Source: Plectrocnemia conspersa
Taxonomy: Eukaryota; Arthropoda; Insecta; Trichoptera; Polycentropodidae
Assembly: GCA_009617715.1 (NCBI GenBank)
Contig: VTFK01000053.1
Coordinates: 372,001-436,000 of the forward strand
Length of the DNA: 64,000 nucleotides
Direction: 5' to 3'
The translations under genes and the position numbers were made by a program. The first letter of the stretch is position 1. Each line of letters opens with the position of its first letter. This document shows, piece after piece, positions 12,821 to 22,360 of the stretch. The notes beneath the pieces are model-generated. The model ran no database searches. It was not told where the DNA came from and saw only the letters and a list, made by a program, of their open reading frames with translations.

Positions 12821-12974
12821 CATCATAATTTTTCTGGTTGAGCGCCTGCGGTAGGGTGCTGACGCCCGACTGTTGGGGCGCCAAGGGAGCAGTCAACGCC
12901 CTAAGGCACAGGAGGTCTCCTTGATTGCTAGCCAGGTGCAGTGCCGTGTTGCCTTCTGCATCTCGCGTGTTCAC
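12821..12974 (-). CDS. cact: Cactus exon 3 (ankyrin repeat)
   Basis: 154 nt in phase 0, acceptor TTCTTAACAG and donor GTGAGT. It encodes the ankyrin consensus VNTRDAEGNTALHLASNQGD followed by a proline/glutamine-rich loop and LNQKNYD. In Drosophila Cactus a similar loop precedes the next repeat's YDG start, so the following exon should open with the rest of a Gly codon. That exon was not found here. Confidence 0.9.
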
Positions 12975-15900
12975 CTGTTAAGAAAGAAAGTTGAATTAAT
13001 CGACTATAATTTTTGTTGATTATGATTGATTTCGGTCATACCTTAGCACCGGCTATCAGCAGCCGCCTGGCGATGTGCGGCTGCGATGTCAGGACTGCTA
13101 GGTGTATGGGGGCGCGGCCGGCGTCGTTGCAGATGTCCAGAAGGGCGGGATGAGGGCACATATGGAGCAGGGCCAGAACGGCGTCGTAGAAGCCGTGGAC
13201 GATGGCGATGTGTAGCTGTCTGTAAATTAAAAATAAACATGTTGATAAGCAGGTTGTGTCAGGAATACCGCAGAATTACTAATCCGTCATCAAGCTAAGT
13301 TGTTAAAACACGCGTGAACAATACAACTTTGATTTAATGTAGTGCAAGAGCGCATTAAATCTATCTGTGCATCATCGAAAGAAGTAAATTTGGAAGCTAT
13401 ACATAACCAAGGGAGTGTTTAATCCACGTCATACGCGTATCTAATTACTTTGTTTCCCCAAAGTAATCTAAAAAGCATCATCATAGTTTATTCCTAATAA
13501 GGGAAAATCCCCAAGTTCTATTTAGTTTGATGTAGTTTCCCTCAGAATCGTCAATTAGTTTTAGATTCAAATGGATGAGTCAAAACAACAACACAATCAA
13601 AAACAAGACATACATGTGATACAGGGCACATCGAAGGGCATTCCACGCTATTCCGGAGAAACCAGTCCGATTGCTGGATGAGGGCATCGCCCTCCTGCCA
13701 GACATCACTTTCACGTTCACCATGAAGTTATACTCCAGGGGTTCCTCCTCTTTCCTAACGCCTCCTCGAGCGCGATTCGTGGGTAGCGTTTTCACTAAAG
13801 TCTGCATGGAAACCGACGGACGGCGGGGCGGAGCTGCCATGGTTGAAACGAAACCGCGAACTGTGACTGACGCGATAAGAAGATAACGATAGCGAGCAGC
13901 GAAGTGCTTTACGCGCGGTGCGAAGCCTGACTGAAAGCGTCAGCCCCAAGTCTGCCGGCGCTTCGGCTCGGGAAACGAGGCTAGTGACATCCTTGGTGGT
14001 GGGGGGTGTTTGTATGTTCGTAACTGTCACTTTTTTCGGTGCAAAGAAAAAACGCACATAAACAGAGTGACGGAATCCCCGTGTACTCACTGTCGCAGGA
14101 AAATCCGTTGCGAAATTTAAGCGTGCGACAAAAAACTATTGACTTAAGTATAATTTGGGATTTTTTGTAGCAAATTTAATGCTTGCTTATGTATACAAAT
14201 AAAAAAATACACATGTATAAAATAGCTATGTAATAAATAAAACAATTCATCTTTGGTTAATAAAAAAAATATTTTCAAATGTCAAACGAAAATAAACTTG
14301 CTACTCAGCTTTTTACTTTATTATTTTTTATAATTATTATTATTACATAGTTATTTAATACAACGTTTGTTTATGAATATTTTGGAACGAATATAATGAC
14401 TAATTCATATATATTTTAATTATCTAAAAGATTTATTTTGTATTTTTAATACCATTAAAAAAGTATATCATTTTTTCAAAGGATCCGACAATTAGTAGCT
14501 AAAGATTTTGGCAATCACAGGGTTAAGATAATTAAAAATGCAAATTATTTATTTTCACAACGCAGTCCTTTACCGGACAAAACTTTTTTCTTATTGAATC
14601 CATTGCCAATTTATTTAATTACAAAAATTAAGCTTCTTACATATTATTTATTTAGGGTAAATCCTGTATCCGTTCCTGATGTTGGTACCACTACCATTAA
14701 AAAAACAATCTAAGAATGAAATTACAGAAGAAAGAATGTTTCGCTCTATCTTTGTAAATAGTATTTAGTTAATGTTCATTATTGTAATTTACACAACACC
14801 AATGGTTATCAACATATTTTTAAACGCACGGAATTTATTGTTATTGTGAGATGCGACGTCTGTCTGTACTGCTTCTTAGGCTATTTTCTACTGCGAGAAA
14901 TATTTTGGACTAGACGTAATGAAAGTTCTAAGTAAGTTTGGGTTTGAACAGAAAATGGACGTTTCGTAACTGTCAAATAGTTTCATATACATTTTAGAGT
15001 AGCAAATAATATCATTAGCGCTCATTAGCTAAATTACATTTTCGCTAGTATAAATATATATTTACTGGTGAAAACGAATTTGAACTTCACTAGTGAAAAC
15101 ATAATATTAATAATATTTTCATTTATAAACTTATTATTATTTATGTAAATAAATAATAATAAGTTTATAAATGAAAATATTACTACGCATGGAAAAATTG
15201 AAAACATATAATTTTACTTGCACTTGCCAGATAAATTATATTTTCACTGGTAAAAATATTTTGATAAAATTTCACTGAAATGACATATTTTAAAAAATAT
15301 TTTCAGAATAGATTTTTTTTGAGTGATACACCGAGAATTTCTAATTTAAAATCAGACACGCCATTTAAGGGTTTCAATGTGTGTGTGAATTCATTAATAT
15401 TAATAGTATTTCAATAAATGACATGCATTTTTCTGGCCAAATATAAGAGAGGATAACTGGCTGCCAATATCATGCGATTCTCAATTCTGAAATGTACAAG
15501 TCATCGAAAGAATATTATTGATTTTGATATTATTTTTCATAATTAATGCAATGAAATGTTCAAATAAAAAATATCTTTGAATTTGATTTGTTTTTAAAAA
15601 AATGGGAACACGAATAATATCGTAAAAATCTATTGTACAACTGAAGGACTATTTTCGATTAAAATAACACATTCAGCCTAAATAATCCTAGCGTCGTTAT
15701 AGACCTATAATAAGGACAGAATAATATATATAAGGCAATTGAATAATCAACATCATGATTCGGAATTTAATGCTCTCAAAATATATTGTCTAAATATTAA
15801 GTTGAATTAAAAACAGTAATTTAATTTATTTATAGAAAATATGTACGTAGATCTAAAAACAAAACTTTTTAAATTGAGAACCATGGATAACATTTTACAC

Positions 15901-18900
15901 GTCTAGGTATTGAGCGACTGCTCAACAAATTGTTTCCAAAATCCATCGATGGATTAACAGATTTTACGACGAATTTTAGTAATTTAATAATTCCAGGTAA
16001 ATTGGTTAAGAGTCACTACATATTTTTACTGTAATATATTGATAGAAGTATATCTGAGTAACTAATGAAATTAAATACTGCAAATTTATCATCAAGTTAT
16101 TTAAAATGTCTTCAAAAAATATAAAATATATTTGGCATGACATAGATGCCTTTGGACTATAACGGTAAAACCATTTCGGGCATAACATACATGCATTTGT
16201 ACTTGTAAAGGTTAAAACAATTCATTCGATTATCTAAAACCAGCCGAGATTTTTTAAACATCAAAATCACTGGCATACCATAATATCTTCGTCGCCGTTC
16301 GGAGCTACATGAGCAGTTATGCATTTATTTTTCTTAAAGAATATAATATCAAGCGCCATCATTTAAAGTTTAACCCTTTGTAGTCCAATGTTTTTTTTAA
16401 AATGGGTTGTCCCAAGTCCAAGCAATTTTGAATGAATATATTTTAATATACAATTTAATGATAATTAAATATAATAAAAAGAAAAAAAAAGTATTTCATT
16501 TATATTATATCTTTCTATGTGTATATTATATGAAATAACTTGTATTATGGCAGAATTAACTTTATAAATTAAATTATGTATTAATTTACTATTTATTAAT
16601 GTACTTTTTTTTATTGAAATTTGATTTTTATAAATAATGTAGAAAATGTAGTAATATTAACCTTATCAGATTATAAAAATTTATTATTTATTAGAATTGT
16701 TTTATTAATTTATTATTTTATTATATTATATAGATATTTATATAATAAATAAAATATTCAAAATACGTTCTATTTATTTATTATATGATTCATTTTAAGA
16801 TATAATTTCAAATCCCATAACAAAAAATGTTCAGATGTTATGGACATCATGAGCAGCCAGTAATAAAACAGATGTAGGTGAAATACAAAAGCAACTGTGG
16901 AAAGACACATTAAATGAATTATAAAAAAGTCTGAAGTGACAACGAAATATTTTTTAAATGGCCTCACCATTGACAGTTATGCAGAACGAGAAATCATCGT
17001 TTCTCATTGCATTTTACATCAGGGAAAATTGTGTGCAAAAATATTAAAAATGTCAAACGTTGTCACACCGACAAATTGTCAATTTTATAGATCTTAAGTG
17101 CTACATCATCGTCAATTTAAACAAGTTTTTATAGATATGCAAAGCGAATATGGTGATATTATTTTAAATACCGTAGTAAAATATTAAAACGGATGTACGA
17201 TTTAAAAAACGAATTCAGTTTGTTTTTAGAGATGAAGGATTACTCCTTTTCGGTATTTAATGACAAATGATTTAATGAACAAGAAAATATGTGGAAGAAA
17301 TACAAAAGATTCTCGGCTTATAATGTTTGAAAATGAGAAAATAAAACTTCTTTTGATCAAAAAATGCAGCATTAAATGTTTTGTTCAATATGGATATTTT
17401 ATTATAGATAAAAATATAATTCTTAGAGTTGCGAAAAAGGGTTGCTTACCACTGATCTTAAAAATATATTTGCTAATGACAACTAATTAATTCGTATTAT
17501 TTTTAACCTAATGCATAATATTATTTTAAATCAATGGTTAATTGATTTACTAAAAATATTCTTTTGGTACGATATTATTTTAGCACACTTTTTTATATGA
17601 GTGGTGAATATAACTAATTGAAAATAATTATCAATTAATGGTCCAACTTTTCCCAAAACATATTACTTTAATTATCCAGTTTTCCTTGAGAACCCGCGAT
17701 ATATTTAATAAATCATTAATAACGACTTAAAACTATGTAGTAAATGAATGGTAAATAATAAAAATTTCATTAATAAATAATTACCTCTACATACGTAATG
17801 TAACCAAGTACAATAACATCTATTGTATCATTTTTTCAATTGAATTGATTCAGTTCCGTGTCACGCATGTTCTCTAGTAATTACCAATGATTAAAAATTA
17901 TTGTTTATTTAAAATATTTTTAATGAAATATTTTATTATACATATTTTTAATCCAAAAGGTTTCCCCCGGGGGTTTTAAACTCAAAAATTTCCATGTAAA
18001 TTAACATACAGCGGCATGATAATAAGAAAAAACTCGTTAAAATATAACTGTTTATACAATTCGCATTAAAACGAACGATAAATATAAAAATCGCTATTTA
18101 TCTCATCATATCAGTGAATAATAAAATGGAGGCATTTATAAATATAAATGAAATAAAACAGATACGTATTGTTATATAAAAAGCATACGATTTGTCACAC
18201 AATAGGTGATATTAATAAAAACAGATCCATCATACATATGAGGGAAAACCGAACGTCCGTTATGCGTTAAAAACACTCCATTGTCAGTATTGTTAAATCA
18301 ACACCAATACAAAGGGAAAAGTATGCAAATGTTATAGATCATTACAAATGTCATTGAAAATTTCCCAGTAATCATCGCAATACAAAACGTCTGTTGTGAA
18401 TATTAACAAACTTAAAAAATTATCATTGATCGAGCAAGCCCTGCAGCAACCTTGAAATACGTTAACGGAACTACTAGCAGAGATCGAGCATAGCGATTAA
18501 TACTATACGCATTCAAGTTAGGATCTACAATCTAAATTAAAAACCCTTCCGTTCAAGATAATCATGACAGCGTTTCCTGTCCTTAAATTCCATATACGAG
18601 GAAAAATTTCATCCAAAAAACCCAACGTCTAACCATTCTAGGAAAAAGTTTGGCAATTATGACAGGTGAAATTTTTGAGTGTGTTATGAATGCACCCTAT
18701 ATGGACGGTTACCTGCTAACCGCAAGGATTATTCTTGCGGTGAAGTCGTTAAGTATTTATCTAGAAAAGCCAAGTATCGTTAAATACCATTCGGTCGAAA
18801 CAAAAGCTTAAATACTTTCATATCGCTTCTACGAACAAACTTAAAAAATGTTTTCGTTCCATTTTGCAATAACACGTTTTTACCCGTAATTAAAGGTATG

Positions 18901-21900
18901 CCTTTTCGGCATAAACGGAATAGCATCACGTTCGACGATTGCTATTCTCGAAAGCTAAAAAATGTAGCCTCGAAATTAATTCAGAAGGTCAAAGCGACCG
19001 TTCTCCTACTATAGAACTTCCTCTAGCATGCAGATCACGCAGATTTGCGGGTTGTAGCCAAAACCACAAACCGGAGAAAGTAGTGACAACACGATGAAAC
19101 AGGAGCTAATAGGACCATCGCAAACGTTTAAATATGTGATTCAAATTTATAAATTATGATTATTATATAATATATTATTATATTATAACCAACTTGCATG
19201 AGATGCTATCAAAACCACGTAATCGCACCACTTTCAAAAAAAGTCACGTGCCCGAAAAATGGCAAAAACACACACCACATTTGATACAATTGCATAACCG
19301 CATTTCGATACATTTCTTACGTCATTTTTGAGAACCAGCGACGGAATTCGCGCAGAAGATTACCTTGTGGTTTTCCTGAGACTCGTGACCCAAGTTCATT
19401 TCGTCAATTAACCACCGGTCTAGGTCTAGCAGAGACTATGACGATATGACAGCTGAGTTTTTCAACAATTTGTCCACATCCGTTCAGATTTTATACTATT
19501 TTGCGTACATTGAGAATTTCCTTATAAGTTCGCGCGTATAGGTGTACATTATGCATATTTATTTTTTGAATGAAGTATGGTTTGAAAAACTACCTACTAT
19601 CAATAATGGCAAAAAATACTATACGCCATTATTTGAATCTTGCCTCAAGGCGAGGTAAAACTTTATTTACAGACAATACGTTCAGGGTTGCCAAATTTAC
19701 TCAAGTAAAACGACATCATAATATTTACTATGGCGTTTTTTGCATAACATTTTTGTTGAAAATTAGTACATCTAACAGCAATAATATGTATAACGTAATT
19801 AATATGATCTTGCTATAAATGTGCTTTAAAACTTGGCACTGTAGATAACTATGAAAATTAGTCCACAAAGAGAAATATATTGTTATTTTTAATACGTGGA
19901 AGAATTAGGTAAGACGTGACTTTAATTTTTTTACTGAAACAATGAATGCATTATCTTCTCTTGAATTTGAATTATGCACATTTATCTTTAAATTAAATTT
20001 AAGAATTTGTATATTGTTAATCAATATATTAGTTCTTAGTGTTTTTTTTTTTTTTGAGAAATTCTATGAAAAGTTTGATCAATTAATTTTAATCGCAGTA
20101 ATCACTTGAAATCATCGGAAATTGTTAGAAATTTTGTCCGTCTAATTGGACAGAAATGCTCATATCTTATTTTTTAGAAATCCCTTAAACATATGGCAAA
20201 AGTGATATATTCAATTATTTCCAGCCATTTTAAATAAGCTATAACAGTTTTTAAGGACATAATAATTACCGTAAATTTAGACTTTGGTAAGTTTGTTTGA
20301 TCTAAAATGATTTATATTAAAAAAAAAAAAAAAATCGTAATTTCGGGCGCAAGTTTGTCTCGTTCAAAACCATGAAGTGGCTACTTCATGCTTTTAAAAG
20401 AGACAAACTCGCGCGCGGCACATGTGCCGATTTTCACCAACCCGAGTGACGCTCGCGTGTTTCGAATTGTCTGCATTACACGCTCGCCAGTTGCCGCTTT
20501 ACTTTGTTTACGTGTTTTATTTTCAGCTATTTTCTTTTTAAATCATGTAAAAATTTGTAATATAAGATAATAAAAAAAAAATTGATATTTCGGTTACATT
20601 TTTGATAAAATATACACAGAGAAAAATATAAAATTAAGGTGAAAATTAATAAGCCAGCCTGATTCGCCACCTTTCTTAAAAATGGCGGTTATTGAAATAA
20701 TAAAAAAGCGTACCTAATAATTATTTATTTACAATTATATTCGAGTCGAAAAATCAACATCCGAACTGGAAATTGATTCACTGTAGGACAACACATCACA
20801 TGTTAAGATAAGGTAAGCAGATGTCCTCATTTGAGGATTGTTCTCCTCAAAAATGTTGATATTTTCAAAATCTGATCACCTTAGTTAAGGCTGAAATGTT
20901 TAGGGCCCAACCTAACATAAGTGAATTAATCAAAGCCAGCTTGACCTAATGAAAGTTCAAAAACTAACTATATTAGGATAGGTTTTGGTTTGAACACAAA
21001 TGGACGTTTCGCAACTGTCAAACTGAGTTTCATATTTATACTTGTATATAAATAAATAAAACGTATAAACAAAATAATCAACACTTTAGAATAAATTTGA
21101 CTTCATATAACAGTAAATTAGTAAAAAAAAAAAAAAAAAAACACTGGAGGTAAAAAATGTTTTAAAACAATTTTTTAATTTTTACAATGTATGTGCGTAT
21201 GTGGGACAAAACAGTTTATAAGGACCCGATAAATGCCGTATTATTATATTAATTATAGACATGAAAATAAAAAAAATGTTAAGGGCTATATTTAAAAATT
21301 GACTGTGTAATCATCTCAGCTAAAATCTTTCACAAGCCTCATTCGCCATTTTGTTTTAGAATTGCAGCTATTAAATAAAATAAGCAAAAATATTTGAAAA
21401 ATTTGGTGAAGTAGAACTCGCTGCGAATTGAAGGAAATAAACGCGAATATATTAGTATATGGTCAAAATTTTGGCCACAGACTACTTAACGTTTTTAAAA
21501 GTTTAGAATATCGTTACATAACGACGTTAGAAAGCGATTTCACGAAACGAATAAAAATCGGCAGCCCTGCAAAATGTTGGTTTGCGTAAACTGTTGCGGA
21601 ATTTCCCACTGTATGGAGGATTGGATTGCGAAACTGCGTTTAATTCGATCCATAAACAATATAAAAATAATCGGAAGTTAGTGCGGCTGATGGCCGCCAG
21701 GGGTGCCGTCGTCGGAGAAAACAAAAATGGACGATCCGGTAAAAACCAAGTGTCAAAATATGATTGAAAATCTCACGTGTCTCCGTCGTCGTCCTGTTGG
21801 TAGTAGATCTGCCAGGTTTCGGGTTCGACTTCGCTAATGTTCAACTCGGGAACGGCCACTTCCGTCTGGCGGGTCGCGTCCGCTCCGAGGTCGTTGCGGA

Positions 21901-22159
21901 GCTTGAGATCGCCGAACGAGTCCGCGAGACCCACGTCTATGCCGCTGTCCAGCTTCATCGAGTCGAGCTCGACTTCCTTGGGTTGCGGCTGCGAACGCGA
22001 CTCTTCCGAGTCTTCGGGGCGCGCGTCCCTCTCGGAGAGTAGCCCCGACCTGGTGACCGAAATCGCGCCCGAATCGATGTAGCCAGAGTCGACGAAGCAT
22101 TCGGAGGTTTTGTCGTCACTTTTCGAAAGGGATTCGCAGCTGCTGCTTCTTCCGCTCAT
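12821..22159 (-). CDS. cact: Cactus (I-kappa-B), N-terminal half, 5'-partial set of exons
   Basis: Minus strand; exons 22159-21777, 13219-13042 and 12974-12821. They join in phase (383 nt ending in phase 2, 178 nt, then 154 nt ending in phase 1) with GT-AG introns: donors GTGAGA, GTATGA and GTGAGT, acceptors TTTACAG and TTAACAG. Residues 1-127 are acidic and Ser-rich, with DSGYIDSGAIS at 24-34 and LDSGIDV at 70-76, the form of the I-kappa-B phosphodegron. Across the first junction the sequence reads DGDTQLHIAIVHGFYDAV, an ankyrin repeat start. Exons 2-3 add further ankyrin units (GRAPIHLAVLTSQPHIARRL; NTRDAEGNTALHLASNQGDL). The family protein sits in the cytoplasm, masks Rel factors, and is destroyed after Toll signalling. 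About 238 residues are seen; the other ankyrin repeats and C-terminus are missing, presumably left of the window. Confidence 0.93.
13042..13219 (-). CDS. cact: Cactus exon 2 (first ankyrin repeats)
   Basis: 178 nt, beginning with the last base of a split codon and ending in phase 0 (donor GTATGA). It encodes QLHIAIVHGFYDAVLALLHM and, in the next repeat, GRAPIHLAVLTSQPHIARRL. Both TPLH-type helix starts (QLHIA, PIHLA) are present. It is much richer in GC than its flanking introns. Confidence 0.92.
13501..13512. promoter_or_regulatory. cact: Kappa-B site in Cactus
   Basis: GGGAAAATCCCC is a near-perfect, almost palindromic kappa-B motif. It lies between exon 2 and the putative alternative first exon (13614-13840), about 330 bases downstream of that exon's start codon. 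Feedback control of cactus by Rel factors is established in flies; binding at this site is inference. Confidence 0.5.
13614..13840 (-). CDS. cact: Putative alternative first coding exon of Cactus
   Basis: A GC-rich open segment starts at ATG 13840 in a strong context (CAACCATGG) and runs 75 codons plus two bases to a good donor, GTATGT. It ends in phase 2, the same phase as the distal exon 1. It would therefore read through to ankyrin exon 2 about 400 bases downstream, giving LYHIQLHIAIVHG in place of DGDTQLHIAIVHG. The segment is basic (for example VSMQTLVKTLPTNRARGGVR) and has no DSG degron. I do not recognise the peptide in another family. It could instead be non-coding promoter sequence or a small nested gene; matching phase has a one-in-three chance of being accidental. 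Confidence 0.45.
13841..14100 (-). promoter_or_regulatory. GC-rich region upstream of the alternative Cactus exon
   Basis: About 250 bases of GC-rich, CpG-containing sequence lie directly upstream of the ATG at 13840, as expected for a TATA-less promoter and 5' UTR. An open minus-strand frame here (to 14090) shows no domain and is read as a by-product. Confidence 0.35.
14101..14848. other. Cactus long intron, gene-free AT-rich DNA
   Basis: Nothing recognisable beyond short homopolymer and AT-rich runs. Confidence 0.6.
14849..15330 (+). repeat. Foldback repeat family, copy E
   Basis: GAGATGCGACGTCTGTCTGTACT, then the AATGGACGTTTCGTAACTGT block and the subterminal tail with repeated TTTTCGCTAGTA, ACTGGTGAAAAC and CACTAGTGAAAAC motifs, as in the copy ending near 57025. 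A large palindrome (15111-15182) sits inside the tail and is absent from the 57-kb copy. Confidence 0.75.
15111..15182. repeat. Perfect 33-bp inverted repeat (hairpin)
   Basis: The left arm (15111-15143, beginning TAATATTTTCATTTATAAAC) is the exact reverse complement of the right arm (15150-15182), around a six-base spacer TGTAAA. It is AT-rich and has no coding capacity. Confidence 0.95.
15331..16959. other. Cactus long intron, gene-free
   Basis: Very AT-rich; only chance reading frames are seen. The last part, from about 16850, may be the decayed upstream portion of the hAT transposase relic that follows. Confidence 0.5.
16960..17260 (+). pseudogene. hAT transposase relic, GTF2I-repeat-protein-2-like group
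   Basis: One plus-strand frame reads HCILHQGKLCAKILKMSNVV, then after a stop HHRQFKQVFIDMQSEYGDII. This follows the conserved order of the domesticated-hAT family that includes GTF2IRD2-like proteins (a CIIHQ motif, LHHRQF, and SEYGD followed by a VRWLS-type motif). Stops and frameshifts break it, and the ends and terminal repeats are not visible. It lies antisense in the large Cactus intron. Confidence 0.75.
17261..20346. other. Cactus long intron, gene-free
   Basis: The small frame at 17260-17490 shows no domain and may be the tail of the preceding relic. Bases 18850-19450 are less AT-rich but have no splice-bounded coding segment. No RNA gene recognised. Confidence 0.5.
20347..20413. ncRNA. 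Candidate stem-loop (pre-miRNA-like) in Cactus intron
   Basis: A roughly 67-base imperfect hairpin: outer arms AAGTTTGTCTC and GAGACAAACT capped by GCGC pairs, a mid-stem AAAA/TTTT, and an inner stem ATGAAGT / ACTTCAT around a GGCT loop. Length and interior bulges resemble a miRNA precursor. No known miRNA seed was recognised, so a remnant of a palindromic element is equally possible. Confidence 0.35.
20938..21040 (+). repeat. Foldback repeat family, copy F (partial)
   Basis: TTGACCTAATGAAAGTTC, TAGGTTTTGGTTTGAACA, then AATGGACGTTTCGCAACTGT and GAGTTTCATAT: the 3' half only. Confidence 0.75.
21041..21776. other. Cactus intron 1, proximal part
   Basis: Contains a poly-A run near 21124 and a plus-strand chance frame at 21582-21767. 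The exon 1 donor (GTGAGA) ends this stretch on the minus strand. Confidence 0.55.
21777..22159 (-). CDS. cact: Cactus exon 1 (signal-response region)
   Basis: Starts at ATG 22159 with A at -3 (CAAAGATGA) and runs 127 codons plus two bases to donor GTGAGA. The peptide is Ser/Asp/Glu-rich, with overlapping DSG motifs at 24-26 and 29-31 (the second is a full DSGxxS, DSGAIS) and a third at 71-73. It ends VEPETWQIYYQQDDDGD, just ahead of the ankyrin domain, as in vertebrate I-kappa-B. GC-rich shadow frames on the other strand were discarded. Confidence 0.92.
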
Positions 22160-22360
22160 CTTTGCAACACAACTGGCGCAAACCGAACGCGCGGGATACG
22201 AGAGGGGAAAACGTAAACAAAAATTCGAGGAGTCGTTCGTTTCGTCCGACCGCGATCACAACACAACGGCGAGTGCGGATGACAGCCGCGGGCCGCGACT
22301 ACTACTCGTTCTAGAGCGGCGTTCGAGAACGCGCCTTTGCGGCGAGCTCGCCAATTGACC
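22160..22360 (-). promoter_or_regulatory. cact: Cactus distal promoter / 5' UTR
   Basis: GC-rich, CpG-rich sequence directly upstream of the Cactus ATG, with no TATA box at a fitting distance. GGGGAAAACG at 22204-22213 is a partial kappa-B match 45 bases upstream of the ATG. Sequence turns AT-rich abruptly at about 22360. Confidence 0.5.

Noticed and set aside
13755..14090. A 111-codon minus-strand frame upstream of the alternative Cactus exon
   Set aside because: Low-complexity Ser/Arg-rich translation of a CpG-rich promoter-like region; the shorter frame starting at 13840 has the better start and donor.
17964..17973. CCCCCGGGGG palindrome in AT-rich DNA
   Set aside because: Striking, but only 10 bases with no associated repeat end or motif.
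21764..22358. Several long frames opposite and overlapping Cactus exon 1
   Set aside because: They are GC-rich shadows of the true minus-strand exon, which alone has a DSG degron, a Kozak start and a working splice donor.
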